DNA of 21,274 nucleotides from Accumulibacter sp032229525 (GCF_032229525.1 NZ_JAVTWB010000003.1:1-21274); one strand, 5' to 3'. Positions 7,506 through 15,829 are shown, counted from the first letter of the stretch. Program-made: numbers and translations. Notes: generated from the sequence alone by a model not told the origin.

Positions 7506-7997
7506 TCACGACATCAGCTTGCCGCTCGGTAGCGCGCTCTGCAGACTCTCCGCCAAGCGCGAGAGGTCCTGGTAGCCCTCGAGACGGATGCCGCGATTAT
7601 TCCTGAGCACCAACTGGATATGCCGGAGCTTGCCCCAGCGCTTGAACACGCGTAGCGCGCTCACCTGCTCAAGTTCCAGCTCGGTCCATTTCCCGGCCGT
7701 AAAAAACCTCAGCTTGCCCGGCACCCTCGGCTTGCCAGGGATCAATTCCAGGCAGTGATCACGGATCAAACGCAGGTAGCGCAGAAGAAAAAACAGATTG
7801 GCCAGATTTGCCGCTCCGAGCATCGAGGCTACCGACCACAGCAGGAAGCTGCCGTAGCTCTCGGGATCCCGCTGGTGCTCCAAAACGACCGTGCCAACGA
7901 TGGCAGCGCTGAAGAGCAGACCCCAACCAACATTGATCCAGCGCCGACGCTTTTCCTCTGTACTTACTACGAAACGTTCCATCATCTCCCTGCCCAT
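7506..7997 (-). CDS. Two-helix membrane protein with cytoplasmic PH-like domain (unknown function)
   Basis: The protein has 163 residues. A basic N-terminus (STEEKRRRW) precedes two membrane spans at about 22-40 and 50-73. Residues about 80-155 then look like a small beta-rich domain with one final helix (KLRFFTAGKWTELELEQVSA, LRHIQLVLRNNRGIRLEGY, then LSRLAESLQSAL). This layout resembles membrane proteins with a bacterial PH-like domain. I cannot name a family. The positive-inside rule puts the C-terminal domain in the cytoplasm. ATG codons at 7997 and just inside (MGREMMERF) all lack a well-spaced ribosome site, so the exact start is uncertain. It lies 138 bases after the antiporter gene on the same strand and could share its transcript. 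Confidence 0.65.
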   Translation of the reverse strand: MGREMMERFVVSTEEKRRRWINVGWGLLFSAAIVGTVVLEHQRDPESYGSFLLWSVASMLGAANLANLFFLLRYLRLIRDHCLELIPGKPRVPGKLRFFTAGKWTELELEQVSALRVFKRWGKLRHIQLVLRNNRGIRLEGYQDLSRLAESLQSALPSGKLMS

Positions 7998-8135
7998 TGT
8001 TGATCAATCACCAAGAAATCCCTGCCGAGGGCCCCGGCCGACTCGGCCGACTCAGCTTTCTCGCCAGTTCCCGCAAGCTCGAAAGCTCATAGGCACTGCC
8101 ATCACCGTTGCCCGCGCGCCTGCATGCAGCATCGG

Positions 8136-9440
8136 TCAGCCGACCTGCGGATTCCAGCCGAGACTCAGCAGCAGCACAAAGAAACCGGCCAGGTAGCCCA
8201 GCGGAATGTGCCAGCCGTGGAGCAGCCATTTCCCGACCGACTTGGCCTCGGAGAAGATGCTGGCTACTGCCACTCCGGCAGACGAACCGAACCATAGCAT
8301 CGAACCTCCGTAGCCGACCGCGAAGGCGAGAACGCCCCAGTCATACCCCCCCTGTTTCAAGGCCAGAGCGGTGAGTGGGATATTGTCGAAAACCGACGAA
8401 ACGAAACCCAGACCCAGCGCAGTCTGCCACGACGCCACCGGCAAGCGCTCAACGGGCATCATCGAAGCACAGGCTACCAGCGACAGCAGAAAGATCGACC
8501 CCTTGACGGCTTCCGGCAACAGGCTCCATTCGGGCTTTCGCAGCGGCGCTGCAAGCAGCAAGGCGATCCACACCGCGGCGCCGAGAAACGGGTAACTCTC
8601 GGCCGATGCCGGGAAGTTGAGGTTAACCGTGACGTTGGTGGTAATCGCGGCCAGCAGAATGAAAGCGACGATCGCAACACGCGCGTAGTCGATGTGATGC
8701 GCGGCCTGGAAATCGCGCACGACCGGCTGGTGACGATGCTGCTGCAAGGCTGCAGGAATACCAAAAACGACCAGAGCCACCGCCGCGGCGAGATAGCCGC
8801 GGATCACCTCGAAGGGACTGATCCCGGCGATCCACATCATGGTCGTTGTCGTATCGCCGAGCACACTGCCGGCACCCCCCGCATTGGCCGCGGCGACGAT
8901 GGCGGCCAGATAGCCAGGGTGAAGCTTGCGCCTGAAAACGCTCGCGGCAACCGTGGCGCCGATCAGCGCCGCGGCGATGTTGTCCAGGAAACCCGAGAGA
9001 GTCCAGATGATCAGCAGCAGGGCGAAGGGCCCAAGCCAATTTGCCGGCAGCAGCCTCGGCAGCACCTCCGGAACGCCGCTGTCCTCGAAATGACGTGCCA
9101 GCAAGGCGAAACCCACCAGCAGGAGGAACAGATTGACCAGCAGGGACCACTCGTGCGCCATGTGCGAAGCGAAGCCGCCGAAACCATCGCCGGTCTTGAA
9201 GCCGGTAAAGGCGATCTTGTAAAGCGAAATCGCTACCAATCCGGCGAGCGCAACCTTGAGAACGTGATGATGAAACAGCCCAACGCCAAGCAGCGTCATT
9301 GCGAACAGAACGAAATCAACCGGTATGCCGAACACTTCCGGCGCTTCGGCTGCCAGGGCCGGTGACGCCAGGAAGAACAAGAACAAGGCGCCAATCGTCC
9401 GCAGGCGGCTGACCGGAGGACTACGACCTATCCTCAACAT
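8136..9440 (-). CDS. nhaD: Na+/H+ antiporter, NhaD type
   Basis: This inner-membrane secondary transporter of the ion transporter (ArsB/NhaD) superfamily is predicted to exchange sodium or lithium for protons. The 434 residues begin with a cleavable-looking signal (about 1-30, ending SPALA-AEAPE), as in characterised NhaD proteins, then about eleven hydrophobic spans. Diagnostic blocks are LSGFLDNIAAALIG at 148-161, AANAGGAGSVLGDTTTTMMW at 183-202 (NhaD proteins have a closely similar GD.TTTM block) and SSVFDNIPLTALAL at 347-360. The paired membrane DN motifs are the likely ion-binding residues. The ATG at 9440 is preferred over an overlapping GTG at 9443 because GGGGAG is seven bases from the ATG. 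It is divergent from uspA, with about 155 bases shared between them. Substrate specificity is inferred from the family. Confidence 0.88.
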   Translation of the reverse strand: MLRIGRSPPVSRLRTIGALFLFFLASPALAAEAPEVFGIPVDFVLFAMTLLGVGLFHHHVLKVALAGLVAISLYKIAFTGFKTGDGFGGFASHMAHEWSLLVNLFLLLVGFALLARHFEDSGVPEVLPRLLPANWLGPFALLLIIWTLSGFLDNIAAALIGATVAASVFRRKLHPGYLAAIVAAANAGGAGSVLGDTTTTMMWIAGISPFEVIRGYLAAAVALVVFGIPAALQQHRHQPVVRDFQAAHHIDYARVAIVAFILLAAITTNVTVNLNFPASAESYPFLGAAVWIALLLAAPLRKPEWSLLPEAVKGSIFLLSLVACASMMPVERLPVASWQTALGLGFVSSVFDNIPLTALALKQGGYDWGVLAFAVGYGGSMLWFGSSAGVAVASIFSEAKSVGKWLLHGWHIPLGYLAGFFVLLLSLGWNPQVG

Positions 9441-9532
9441 CACGAAACTCCCCTGTCTTCGAGGGCTCTATGGTAACCTCGCCAGTTCATTTGCTGCGGG
9501 TTAGGCGCGTCTTTTTGAAGCAATCTCGCGCC

Positions 9533-9538
9533 TATAAC
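9533..9538 (+). promoter_or_regulatory. Candidate -10 element for uspA
   Basis: TATAAC lies about 58 bases before the uspA ATG, in the shared upstream region of nhaD and uspA. A T-rich block (CTTTTTGA, 9511-9518) sits roughly where a -35 would be but is a poor match. Plausible core promoter, not strong. Confidence 0.35.
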
Positions 9539-9595
9539 AGCAGCCCAGCAGCCGCGGTCGTCATTGAAAGCTCCATCCCGACGGAGATGCTCGCC

Positions 9596-10021
9596 ATGCG
9601 CAAAGCTCTTGTTCCGGTAGACGGTTCGGCCCCCGCCCATCGCGCCGTTCGGCACGTCGCCGCGCTAGCCGCCATGTACCCGTCGCTCGAAGCGGTCCTG
9701 CTCAATGTCCAACCAGAGGTGGACGATTGGGAGGTGCGCCGCGTACTGAAAAAAGAAGAAGTCGAGGCGATGGAAGAAAGCCGGGGCGGCGACACTCTGC
9801 AGCATGCCCGCGAGCTCCTCAAGGGGGCAGGTGTGCGCTGTAAGCCGGTGGTGGAGATCGGCCCTCCTGCCGAGACCATCGTTCGGGTGGCTAGTGAACA
9901 GGGATGTGATGGTATCGTGATGGGCACCCGCGGCCTGGGAGCGGTGTCAGGGATGCTGCTCGGTTCGGTTAGCAGCCGGGTCCTCCACCTCAGCGACCTG
10001 CCAATCACGCTGCTCAAGTGA
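9596..10021 (+). CDS. uspA: Universal stress protein, UspA family (ATP-binding type)
   Basis: This is a 141-residue cytoplasmic single-domain Usp. The N-terminal strand MRKALVPVDGS carries the nucleotide-contacting Asp at residue 9. The signature G-2x-G-9x-G-S is present at 110-124 (GTRGLGAVSGMLLGS), marking the ATP-binding class. The C-terminal strand DLPITLL completes the fold. The frame opens upstream at 9470, but the added 42 residues are not Usp-like. GGAG nine bases before the ATG at 9596 fixes the start, with a second ATG three codons earlier too close to that site. It is divergent from the NhaD gene. Family members respond to stress or energy limitation; the specific trigger is not visible. 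Confidence 0.93.
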   Translation: MRKALVPVDGSAPAHRAVRHVAALAAMYPSLEAVLLNVQPEVDDWEVRRVLKKEEVEAMEESRGGDTLQHARELLKGAGVRCKPVVEIGPPAETIVRVASEQGCDGIVMGTRGLGAVSGMLLGSVSSRVLHLSDLPITLLK

Positions 10022-10062
10022 ACACCACGCCAGGCCATGGAGGGGGCGTGGGGTGTTGTTGC
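10021..10062 (+). terminator. Terminator-like hairpin directly after uspA
   Basis: AACACC-ACGCC (10021-10031, beginning at the last base of the stop codon) pairs with GGCGT-GG-GGTGTT (10045-10057), 11 base pairs with a two-base bulge. A short T-rich stretch (GTT) follows. The hairpin is strong but the U tract is weak. Confidence 0.5.
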
Positions 10063-10474
10063 GCCCGCGCCCTCGAACCACAAAGCAGTCGAGGGATTTC
10101 CGAAGGCGCCGCGTACCAACCAGGCGCCCGTGGGCCGACCGCTTTGACACCCCTTGCCTTGGCGTGCTGACGCGACCCGCCAAGCGGTAGCCGCGCGCGA
10201 TCCACCGCCTCTAAAGTTGTTCTATTGCTGCCCGTCCATCCATGTCTTGCACCGTGGTGAAACCGGCACCGATCAAGATGCAAGATGTCACTTCAGCGTC
10301 AACCACGGTCAAGGCCACCTTGCACCAGTCTGATCGCCGCCGACGCGGTGAACTGGCGCGGGGGCGGCGTCGCCGCCCGTCTCCAGCTCAGCTCACCGTG
10401 ATCGGCTGACCGCGGCAACGAAACCCACGCGTTACGGAAACCGGTTTGGGAAACGAACGCCGAGGCCAGCGCGA
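10063..10474. other. Intergenic region between convergent units; no gene seen
   Basis: No frame here looks protein-like. It holds a perfect inverted repeat GGGCGGCG-T-CGCCGCCC at 10362-10378, and a wider pair CCGTGGT (10252-10258) / ACCACGG (10302-10308) separated by 43 bases. Neither has a U tract. They may aid 3' end formation of the minus-strand parA operon, whose last stop is at 10475. Confidence 0.45.
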
Positions 10475-11122
10475 TCAACGCTTTTTCTTGTTGCCCTTCT
10501 TGCCCTTTGAGGGAACGGCCAGCGAGCCGAGCAACTTCTGCATTTGCTCTACTTTCTGCTGGGCAAAAGCCTGCACGCCAGCGCGGACGATGTCGGACTT
10601 GGTCGCCACCCAACCGGCGGCGTTCGACAGTTCGACGCGCAACGCGTCGATTGCCGCTTCCTCGCTCTGCAGCAACTTGACGGAATAGCGCACCAGCTTG
10701 TCGCGCTTCTGCTTGGCCACTTTCTCGATTTGCTCTACCGGCCCCGGCTGCCTGGTCGCTGCTTTCGTTGGCTTGACAGCGGTGGCGGTTCGCCTGGTCG
10801 CTGGCTTTGCCGTCACGGCCGCCGCTTTCCTGGGCGTCCTGGTCGGTGCTTTCGCAGCCGACCCTGACGTCGCGTCGGCAGAGGCTGCCTTGGCCGCGGG
10901 TCTCCCCACGGCAGGTTTGGTAGCCGCCCTCGATGCGGACCGGCGCGCCGGCGCAGCGGCAACGGCACCCTCGGGAATGCCAAGGTCGGGAGTTTCCGTC
11001 TCGGATGTGGCGACAAGCGGAACATCGGTCCCTGCCAGACGATCTGCCAGGGAATCGTCCTCCTTCTTCAAACTGGCCCGCAGAGCGGTCTTGTTGCTAC
11101 TGGTACGCGTGGATGTCGTCAT
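10475..11122 (-). CDS. ParA partner: Lys/Ala/Pro-rich protein with ribbon-helix-helix-like domain
   Basis: The protein has 215 residues. Residues about 1-50 are polar. Residues about 52-125 are Ala/Lys/Thr/Pro/Arg-rich with KPA/RTA-type repeats like histone H1 or AlgP-like tails, so disordered and DNA-binding in character. Residues about 141-190 look like a ribbon-helix-helix domain (KLVRYSVKLLQSEEAAIDAL, then AGWVATKSDIVRAGVQAFAQ), and a short helix leads to a basic tail KGKKGNKKKR. The ATG at 11122 overlaps the parA stop by one base (TGATG), and GGGAG lies eight bases upstream inside parA, so translation is coupled. By analogy with ParA/ParG-type and organelle-positioning pairs, it should bind DNA or a cargo and stimulate the ATPase. 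The cargo is not visible. The disordered region makes database matches by composition unreliable. Confidence 0.72.
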   Translation of the reverse strand: MTTSTRTSSNKTALRASLKKEDDSLADRLAGTDVPLVATSETETPDLGIPEGAVAAAPARRSASRAATKPAVGRPAAKAASADATSGSAAKAPTRTPRKAAAVTAKPATRRTATAVKPTKAATRQPGPVEQIEKVAKQKRDKLVRYSVKLLQSEEAAIDALRVELSNAAGWVATKSDIVRAGVQAFAQQKVEQMQKLLGSLAVPSKGKKGNKKKR

Positions 11123-11787
11123 CAATGTTCTCCCAATTGTTTAAGAACGGCTGCGATCAGCTTGCGAACTTCTTCCTGTGCTGCGTCGGCGGCAGGCCCC
11201 AGCTGAAATACCGATGCACCGATCACCGCGCTTTGCGCATAGGCATTGCGCTGGCAGAGCATAGCATCGAGGATCGGCAAGGTAAATTCATGTAACAGTT
11301 CAAGCACATCGGTAGCCAATGCGGTGTTCTGCACGCGATTGGGAACAATGCATCCGTGCAGCCGGTGGCTCTGCTCCATTCGCGTCAGGATCAGTCGCTC
11401 GACGGCCAGCGTAGACCACAGATCGGTTGGGCTTGGCACCGCCGGAACGAGCGCCAGATGCGCCACCGCCAAGGCCGCCAGGGTCGACGGGTGATAGATC
11501 GACGGTGGCGTGTCGATGACGACGTAGTCTGCCTCTCGCTGCAGTTCGCCAACGTGCTTGATCAGTTCGAGGCCGGACATCTTGCGTACATCGAGCTGGA
11601 GCTCGGAATCGAGCAAAGGGGCCGACTCTGCCCAACGATACGCGCTCTCCTGGGGATCGACGTCGACCAGCACCACCGAGGCTCCGAGCTCGTGGAAACC
11701 ACCACCCAGTTGCATGGCGACCGTGGTCTTCCCCGCACCGCCCTTCTGGGAGACAACGGCGACGACCCGCCCTAGTGACATTGACAT
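11122..11787 (-). CDS. parA: ParA/MinD-type ATPase
   Basis: ParA-family ATPases dimerise on ATP, bind DNA or a surface, and position plasmids, chromosomes or large protein complexes. In this 221-residue protein the deviant Walker A is QKGGAGKTT at 14-22, with the signature lysine K15 intact. The Walker A' strand is VVLVDVDPQESA and the Walker B strand is ADYVVIDTPPS. Length fits short, stand-alone ParA proteins with no N-terminal HTH, as seen with RHH-type partners or non-plasmid cargo systems. The frame opens at 11838, but AGGTG just before the ATG at 11787 and family alignment favour that start (MSMSLGRVVAVVSQKGG). It is not beside gidAB/parB or dnaA genes, so it is probably not the chromosomal Par locus. 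It is translationally coupled to the RHH-like gene downstream. Confidence 0.88.
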   Translation of the reverse strand: MSMSLGRVVAVVSQKGGAGKTTVAMQLGGGFHELGASVVLVDVDPQESAYRWAESAPLLDSELQLDVRKMSGLELIKHVGELQREADYVVIDTPPSIYHPSTLAALAVAHLALVPAVPSPTDLWSTLAVERLILTRMEQSHRLHGCIVPNRVQNTALATDVLELLHEFTLPILDAMLCQRNAYAQSAVIGASVFQLGPAADAAQEEVRKLIAAVLKQLGEH

Positions 11788-12024
11788 AACACCTGCCTTG
11801 TGAGCTGCTTGTTGAGATAAATTCGCATTATCTGGCAATTATGCCATCACCGGAGCCACGGACAAGATCGAATGAGCGCCCACCGGGCCATAAAGTGGAG
11901 AATTTTCTGCCTGCTTCGAGAGCGCTGGATGCAGATCGACGAAAGCGCGCCACGCGCTTAAGATCGCCGGGAATCCGTCGTCGCCGCCCGGGCGCTCACC
12001 ATCCGGACGCTGGCCTGCCCTCGC

Positions 12025-12927
12025 TCACGAGCGACCGCTGCCCAGCAGCGTTCCGATCTGTGCGTCCTTGTTGCGCCAGATCTGCTGCATCCACTGTTGG
12101 AAAGCCTCGCGAACGACCGGGTCAGTGGCGTAGTCACCGCTCACCAGATGCCTCGGTATCGGCAGGGTCTGCACGCGCACCCGTACGCAGTGCATCCTGC
12201 CGCACAGAAACGCCCAGAAGCTGGGTGTGCCGTCCGGATAGACGATGGTGACGTCGAGAATCGCCCGGAATTTCTCGCCCATCACGTTCAATGCCAGCGC
12301 AATGCCACCGGCTTTCGGCTTTAACAGGTGGCGGTAAGGCGACTGCTGCAGCTGATGCTTGACTCGCGTAAAGCGCGTCCCTTCGCTGAAGTTGACGACA
12401 CTGGTCGGGATCAGCGCGAACTTCTGGCACGCCTTGCGGGTCGCTTCCTGATCCTTGCTGCGCAGCTCCGGGTGCTTCCTGAGGGCCTCCTCGCTGTGCC
12501 GGCGCATGAACGGAAAGTCGAGCGCCCACCAGGCCAGCCCCATCACCGGCACCCACAACAGTTGCTGCTTGAGAAAGAACTTGAGCAGGGGGATGCGGTG
12601 GGTCAACAGGTGCTGCAGAACCAGAATGTCTACCCAAGACTGATGGTTGGCGTTGACCAGGTACCAGCCACGTGGATCGAGCCCCTCGAACCCGTCTACA
12701 TCCCAGTGCGTTTTCTGGGTGAGTCTCATCCAGCCGCTGTTAAAGGAGATCCACGCCTCAGCGATGCGGATCAGGACGGGATCGAGGCGCGATCGAAGCG
12801 CCTTGAACGGCAGGGTCAACTTGAGCAGCGCCACCAGCAGCAGGATCGGCACCCAGAACAAGGCGTTGAGCGCCAACAGCGATGCCGCAAGCAGGCCGAT
12901 CAACGGGGCGGGCAGGAAACTCAACAT
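12025..12927 (-). CDS. yihG: 1-acyl-glycerol-3-phosphate acyltransferase-like membrane protein, YihG type
   Basis: This 300-residue inner-membrane acyltransferase of the PlsC superfamily is expected to transfer an acyl chain to a lysophosphatidate-type acceptor. The N-terminal hydrophobic segment (about 8-40) anchors it. The catalytic HX4D is NHQSWVD (H95, D100). The second motif is NFSEGTRFT (about 179-187), with the usual Pro replaced by Ser. The FMRRHSEEALRKHPELR stretch after about residue 140 is characteristic of the YihG/YihG-like branch and not of PlsC itself. The ATG at 12927 lacks a clear ribosome site. It lies 36 bases after ylqF on the same strand, so the two are probably one transcript. 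A perfect inverted repeat TCGCTC-AC-GAGCGA (12021-12034) spans its stop codon. Confidence 0.88.
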   Translation of the reverse strand: MLSFLPAPLIGLLAASLLALNALFWVPILLLVALLKLTLPFKALRSRLDPVLIRIAEAWISFNSGWMRLTQKTHWDVDGFEGLDPRGWYLVNANHQSWVDILVLQHLLTHRIPLLKFFLKQQLLWVPVMGLAWWALDFPFMRRHSEEALRKHPELRSKDQEATRKACQKFALIPTSVVNFSEGTRFTRVKHQLQQSPYRHLLKPKAGGIALALNVMGEKFRAILDVTIVYPDGTPSFWAFLCGRMHCVRVRVQTLPIPRHLVSGDYATDPVVREAFQQWMQQIWRNKDAQIGTLLGSGRS

Positions 12928-12963
12928 GGGCGAAGCAGGCGACGCTCAGTAGACGGTCACTGC

Positions 12964-13947
12964 CTACGGCGAGGCGTCCGCAGGTAGCGCGCCGGCAATC
13001 GTGCCTTGCGCTTCGTCCCGCGCGGGCCCGCACGCCTCCGCACTGGGCGGGAGCTGCTCCGGGAGATCCTGCTTCACGGCATCGCTGCTAAGCATGACCC
13101 TGCGCGTTGCCGGGGTTTCCAGACTGATCCGACCGAGCACGCCATCGCGATATTCCTGCAGCAGCACCTTCGCCGCCTTCTCGCGATCGGCTTCGCCGCC
13201 GCGCATGCGCAGACCGCGGCGCCGGGCGATCGCCTCGATCACATTCACCGCGTCGAGACTCGCGAGCTGATCGACCGGCAAGCCATAGCGGCTGGCCAAC
13301 AGGGCCGGGTAGCGCGCCAGCAACAGCCCGGCGAGAAAGGTCGCCACTTCCTCGTCGATCATCGCGTTGCGACCGACGGCATTGCTGGCGGCAAGCATCA
13401 GGCCATCGCTCGGATAGGCAATCTTCGGCCACAGCAGCCCCGGCGTATCGGTTATCCAATGGCGAATATCGAGTTGCGAGGTCTGCTGCGAGCGGGTAAT
13501 CGCCGGCTCGTCACCGACCTTGGCGATCTTGCGCTTGAGCAGGACGTTCATCAACGTCGATTTACCGACGTTCGGAATCCCCATGATCAGCATCCGCAAG
13601 GGTTTGACGTTGTCGTTGCGATGCGGCGCCAGCTTCTCGCACAGGGTCGGCAAACGCGTCACGTCGCCCGGTTTGCGGCACGACAGTGCGACCGCGCGCA
13701 CGCCATCCTGTCGATTGTAGTGATCGATCCAGGCTCGGGTCACCTGTGGATCGGCCAGATCGGCCTTGTTGAGCACTTTGAGGCACGGACGTTGGCGATG
13801 CAGCCGGAGTTCGCGCACCAGCGGATTGGTGCTGGCCTCTGGCAGGCGCGCATCAAGCAACTCGATGACCACATCGATCGACGCCATCGTCTCGGCCGCT
13901 TTCTGACGCGCCGAGTTCATGTGACCGGGAAACCACTGGATGGCCAT
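12964..13947 (-). CDS. ylqF: Circularly permuted ribosome-biogenesis GTPase, YlqF/RbgA type
   Basis: The GTPase is thought to act in late large-subunit ribosome assembly. The 327-residue chain shows the permuted motif order: G4 NKAD at 60-63, G5-like SCRKPGD near 89-95, G1 GIPNVGKST at 123-131, G2 threonine near 151, and G3 DTPG at 167-170. The N-terminal IQWFPGHMNSARQKAAE block is the hallmark of the YlqF/YawG family. The last 30 or so residues (after about 295) are variable and acidic/Pro-rich. The ATG at 13947 gives the canonical MAIQWFPGHM start. A GATAAT -10-like element lies about 30 bases upstream. It heads the ylqF-yihG pair and is divergent from the methyltransferase gene. Confidence 0.93.
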   Translation of the reverse strand: MAIQWFPGHMNSARQKAAETMASIDVVIELLDARLPEASTNPLVRELRLHRQRPCLKVLNKADLADPQVTRAWIDHYNRQDGVRAVALSCRKPGDVTRLPTLCEKLAPHRNDNVKPLRMLIMGIPNVGKSTLMNVLLKRKIAKVGDEPAITRSQQTSQLDIRHWITDTPGLLWPKIAYPSDGLMLAASNAVGRNAMIDEEVATFLAGLLLARYPALLASRYGLPVDQLASLDAVNVIEAIARRRGLRMRGGEADREKAAKVLLQEYRDGVLGRISLETPATRRVMLSSDAVKQDLPEQLPPSAEACGPARDEAQGTIAGALPADASP

Positions 13948-13975
13948 GCCAAATCCGACTGACTAAAGGCCTGCC

Positions 13976-13981
13976 ATTATC
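13976..13981 (-). promoter_or_regulatory. Candidate -10 element for ylqF
   Basis: GATAAT on the minus strand, about 29 bases upstream of the ylqF ATG. The -35 region at 17-base spacing (GGGCAG) is not consensus. Plausible but weak. Confidence 0.35.
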
Positions 13982-14047
13982 CCACCTGTTGGCGTCTTCT
14001 GCCCTTTCCTGCTGCTCCCCCGACCGTCGCCGCAGCGGCCAAAGCGC

Positions 14048-14053
14048 TACAAT
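14048..14053 (+). promoter_or_regulatory. Candidate -10 element for the methyltransferase gene
   Basis: TACAAT in the context GCTACAATGCGG, a good -10. No consensus -35 is seen (CGTCGC at 14025-14030). It would place the transcript start near 14060, which favours the TTG at 14087 over the TTG at 14063 as translation start. Confidence 0.5.
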
Positions 14054-14086
14054 GCGGTTTTCTTGCCACTAGAGCTCGGGAAGAAC

Positions 14087-14908
14087 TTGTCGGCAATCCC
14101 CGAAATAAGACCAGGGCAGTCGATCGAACTGCTCAAGGAACTGCACATCCTGACCCGCGACGGCAAACTCAATCAGGATAGCCGGCGCAAGCTCAAGCAG
14201 GTCCATCACCTTTTCCACTTCATCGAGCCCCTGCTCGCCGAACTGGTCGCCATGGACAGCAGCCTGACGCTGGCCGATCATGGCGCCGGCAAATCCTACC
14301 TGGGTTTCATCCTCTACGACCTGTTCTTCAAAGCCAGGGATGACGGCCACATCTACGGCGTCGAGGCGCGGCAGGAACTCGTGGAGCGCTCGCGCGCGCT
14401 GGCCAGCCACCTGGGTTTTGCGCGCATGTCCTTCCTCAACCTGTGCGTCGCCAACGCCATCGACTCACCGGCACTACCTGAGCGGATCGACATCGTCACC
14501 GCGTTGCACGCCTGCGACACGGCGACCGACGACGCCATCCGCTTCGCCCTTCACAAGCAAGCGCGGTTCATCGTACTCGTCCCCTGCTGCCAGGCCGAAG
14601 TCGCCGGCCGCCTACGCAGCAAAAAAAACGATTCCTTCTCGAAAACGCCGCTATCGGAGATCTGGCGTCATCCCATCCACACTCGCGAATTCGGTAGCCA
14701 GCTAACCAACGTGCTGCGCTGCCTGCAACTCGAAGCGCACGGCTATCAGCTGACGGTCACCGAACTCGTCGGCTGGGAGCACTCGCTGAAGAACGAGTTG
14801 ATCGTCGCCAGGCACGCAGGCGCCCCGCGCGGCAACGCCGCGGCGCGCCTGGAGCAAATACTGACCGAGCTGAACCTCGACGATCTGCGTGATCGCTTCC
14901 TCTATTGA
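14087..14908 (+). CDS. Class I SAM-dependent methyltransferase (Methyltransf_32/METTL25-like)
   Basis: This is a putative S-adenosylmethionine-dependent methyltransferase with unknown substrate. In the 273-residue reading, motif I is TLADHGAGKSYLGFILYDLF from about residue 61. The acidic end of strand 2 is GVEAR (91-95). ALHACDTATDDAI (139-151) and VPCCQ (165-169) match the HACD..TD / PCC pattern of the Methyltransf_32 family. An N-terminal helical region of about 60 residues precedes the Rossmann fold. There is no ATG start. TTG codons at 14063 and 14087 are the options, and I take 14087 because of the TACAAT element at 14048 and the purine-rich GGGAAG just before it. The earlier TTG would add eight residues. 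The gene runs into a small membrane protein gene downstream. Confidence 0.85.
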   Translation: MSAIPEIRPGQSIELLKELHILTRDGKLNQDSRRKLKQVHHLFHFIEPLLAELVAMDSSLTLADHGAGKSYLGFILYDLFFKARDDGHIYGVEARQELVERSRALASHLGFARMSFLNLCVANAIDSPALPERIDIVTALHACDTATDDAIRFALHKQARFIVLVPCCQAEVAGRLRSKKNDSFSKTPLSEIWRHPIHTREFGSQLTNVLRCLQLEAHGYQLTVTELVGWEHSLKNELIVARHAGAPRGNAAARLEQILTELNLDDLRDRFLY

Positions 14909-15000
14909 CCAGCGAAGTGAAAGACATCCGCAGCAAGTGGCACAAAAAAACTGCACAGCTGCCGCCGCCACACCAGCAAATAGACCGACAAGGCCCTGCA

Positions 15001-15318
15001 ATGGAAAAATGGATCACCCGCGGCGTTGCCGTACTCGTCGCCAGCGGCAGCACTGCCCTGTTCTGGACTTTCGGCGTGTTTCTCGCCGTGCCCTGGAAAG
15101 AGAACCGCATGCTCTCGCTGAACAGCGTCGAGTGGCAGGTACTCGGCATCCCGCTGGTCGTTGGCCTGGCCGTCGCCTGGGGTGCCCTGCACATTCTGGC
15201 GATTGCTGACCGGGAAACAAGCCCCAGGCTGTATTTCACGACTTGTGTAGCACTGCTGATCGTCTCGGTGCTGGCCATCTTCGGCGGCATGGCGTGGACC
15301 GCCGAGCGCATCGCCTGA
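15001..15318 (+). CDS. Small three-helix membrane protein (unknown function)
   Basis: The protein has 105 residues with three clear membrane spans at about 6-30 (RGVAVLVASGSTALFWTFGV), 45-69 (WQVLGIPLVVGLAVAWGALH) and 77-99 (LYFTTCVALLIVSVLAIFGG). The loops are short and there is no catalytic motif. I do not recognise the family. The frame is open from 14905, where a TTG overlaps the upstream stop, but those 32 residues are polar and repetitive. AAGG eight bases before the ATG at 15001 supports the shorter form. It follows the methyltransferase gene on the same strand by 92 bases. A stem CTATCG...CGATAG (15324-15351) lies just beyond its stop, between the two convergent genes. Confidence 0.65.
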   Translation: MEKWITRGVAVLVASGSTALFWTFGVFLAVPWKENRMLSLNSVEWQVLGIPLVVGLAVAWGALHILAIADRETSPRLYFTTCVALLIVSVLAIFGGMAWTAERIA

Positions 15319-15354
15319 CGCGACTATCGAGCGAACGCGGTTGCGCGATAGAAC

Positions 15355-15829
15355 TTACCCGTGGTCAGCCGTGGCCCGACGCCGACCCGCCAGTAGCCGG
15401 AACAATCTCGGCAGCAGCCAAACCAGGAACGCGACGAAAAGCGCCAGGAAAACGAGCAGTAGCCAGGGATGGGAAAACATCAACCACAAGCCAACCAGCA
15501 CCAGAGAGTCCTCACCGAGGGAAGCCGCCAGATTGCTGAAGGGCTCCGGTGAGAAATTGATCGCCGCACGGGTTCCTGCCTTGGCGAGATGCGCACCGGC
15601 CGCCAGGCTGCCGCCGACAATGGCCATCGCCGTCTGCCACTCAACCCCCTGCCCGCCGAAGGCCATCGCCGCCAGTGCAGCGCCAGCGGGAATCCGAATG
15701 AAGCTATGCACGCTATCCCACAGCGAATCGACGATCGGCAGCTTGTCGGCAAGAAACTCGACCATCAGCATCAGCCCGGCCGCCAGCAGCACCCACTGGT
15801 GCTCAAGCACCCGCAAACCGTCCGGCAGC
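15355..15829 (-). CDS. DUF4126 family membrane protein, 5' part lost in the assembly gap
   Basis: The visible 157 residues (stop TAA at 15355-15357) match the DUF4126 family of small integral membrane proteins of unknown function. Diagnostic stretches are LPDGLRVLEHQWVLLAAGL, MVEFLADKLPIVDSLWDSVH, SFIRIPAGAALAAMAFG and the C-terminal GEDSLVLVGLWLMF with a final hydrophobic pair of helices. About 40-50 N-terminal residues expected for the family are missing and should lie in or beyond the run of N. The sequence right of the gap (from 15930) does not resemble the missing N-terminus, so the true gap probably exceeds the residual coding need, or the start lies wholly within it. It is convergent with the gene ending at 15318. 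Confidence 0.75.

Noticed and set aside
7032..7606. Several overlapping frames of about 100 codons on both strands
   Set aside because: Arg/Ala/Ser/Pro-rich, no ribosome sites, no recognisable family; treated as intergenic.
12328..12987. 219-codon plus-strand frame
   Set aside because: Antisense of the acyltransferase gene; Gln/Arg-rich and without motifs.
13006..13962. 318-codon plus-strand frame
   Set aside because: Antisense of the YlqF-type GTPase, which has all G motifs on the minus strand.
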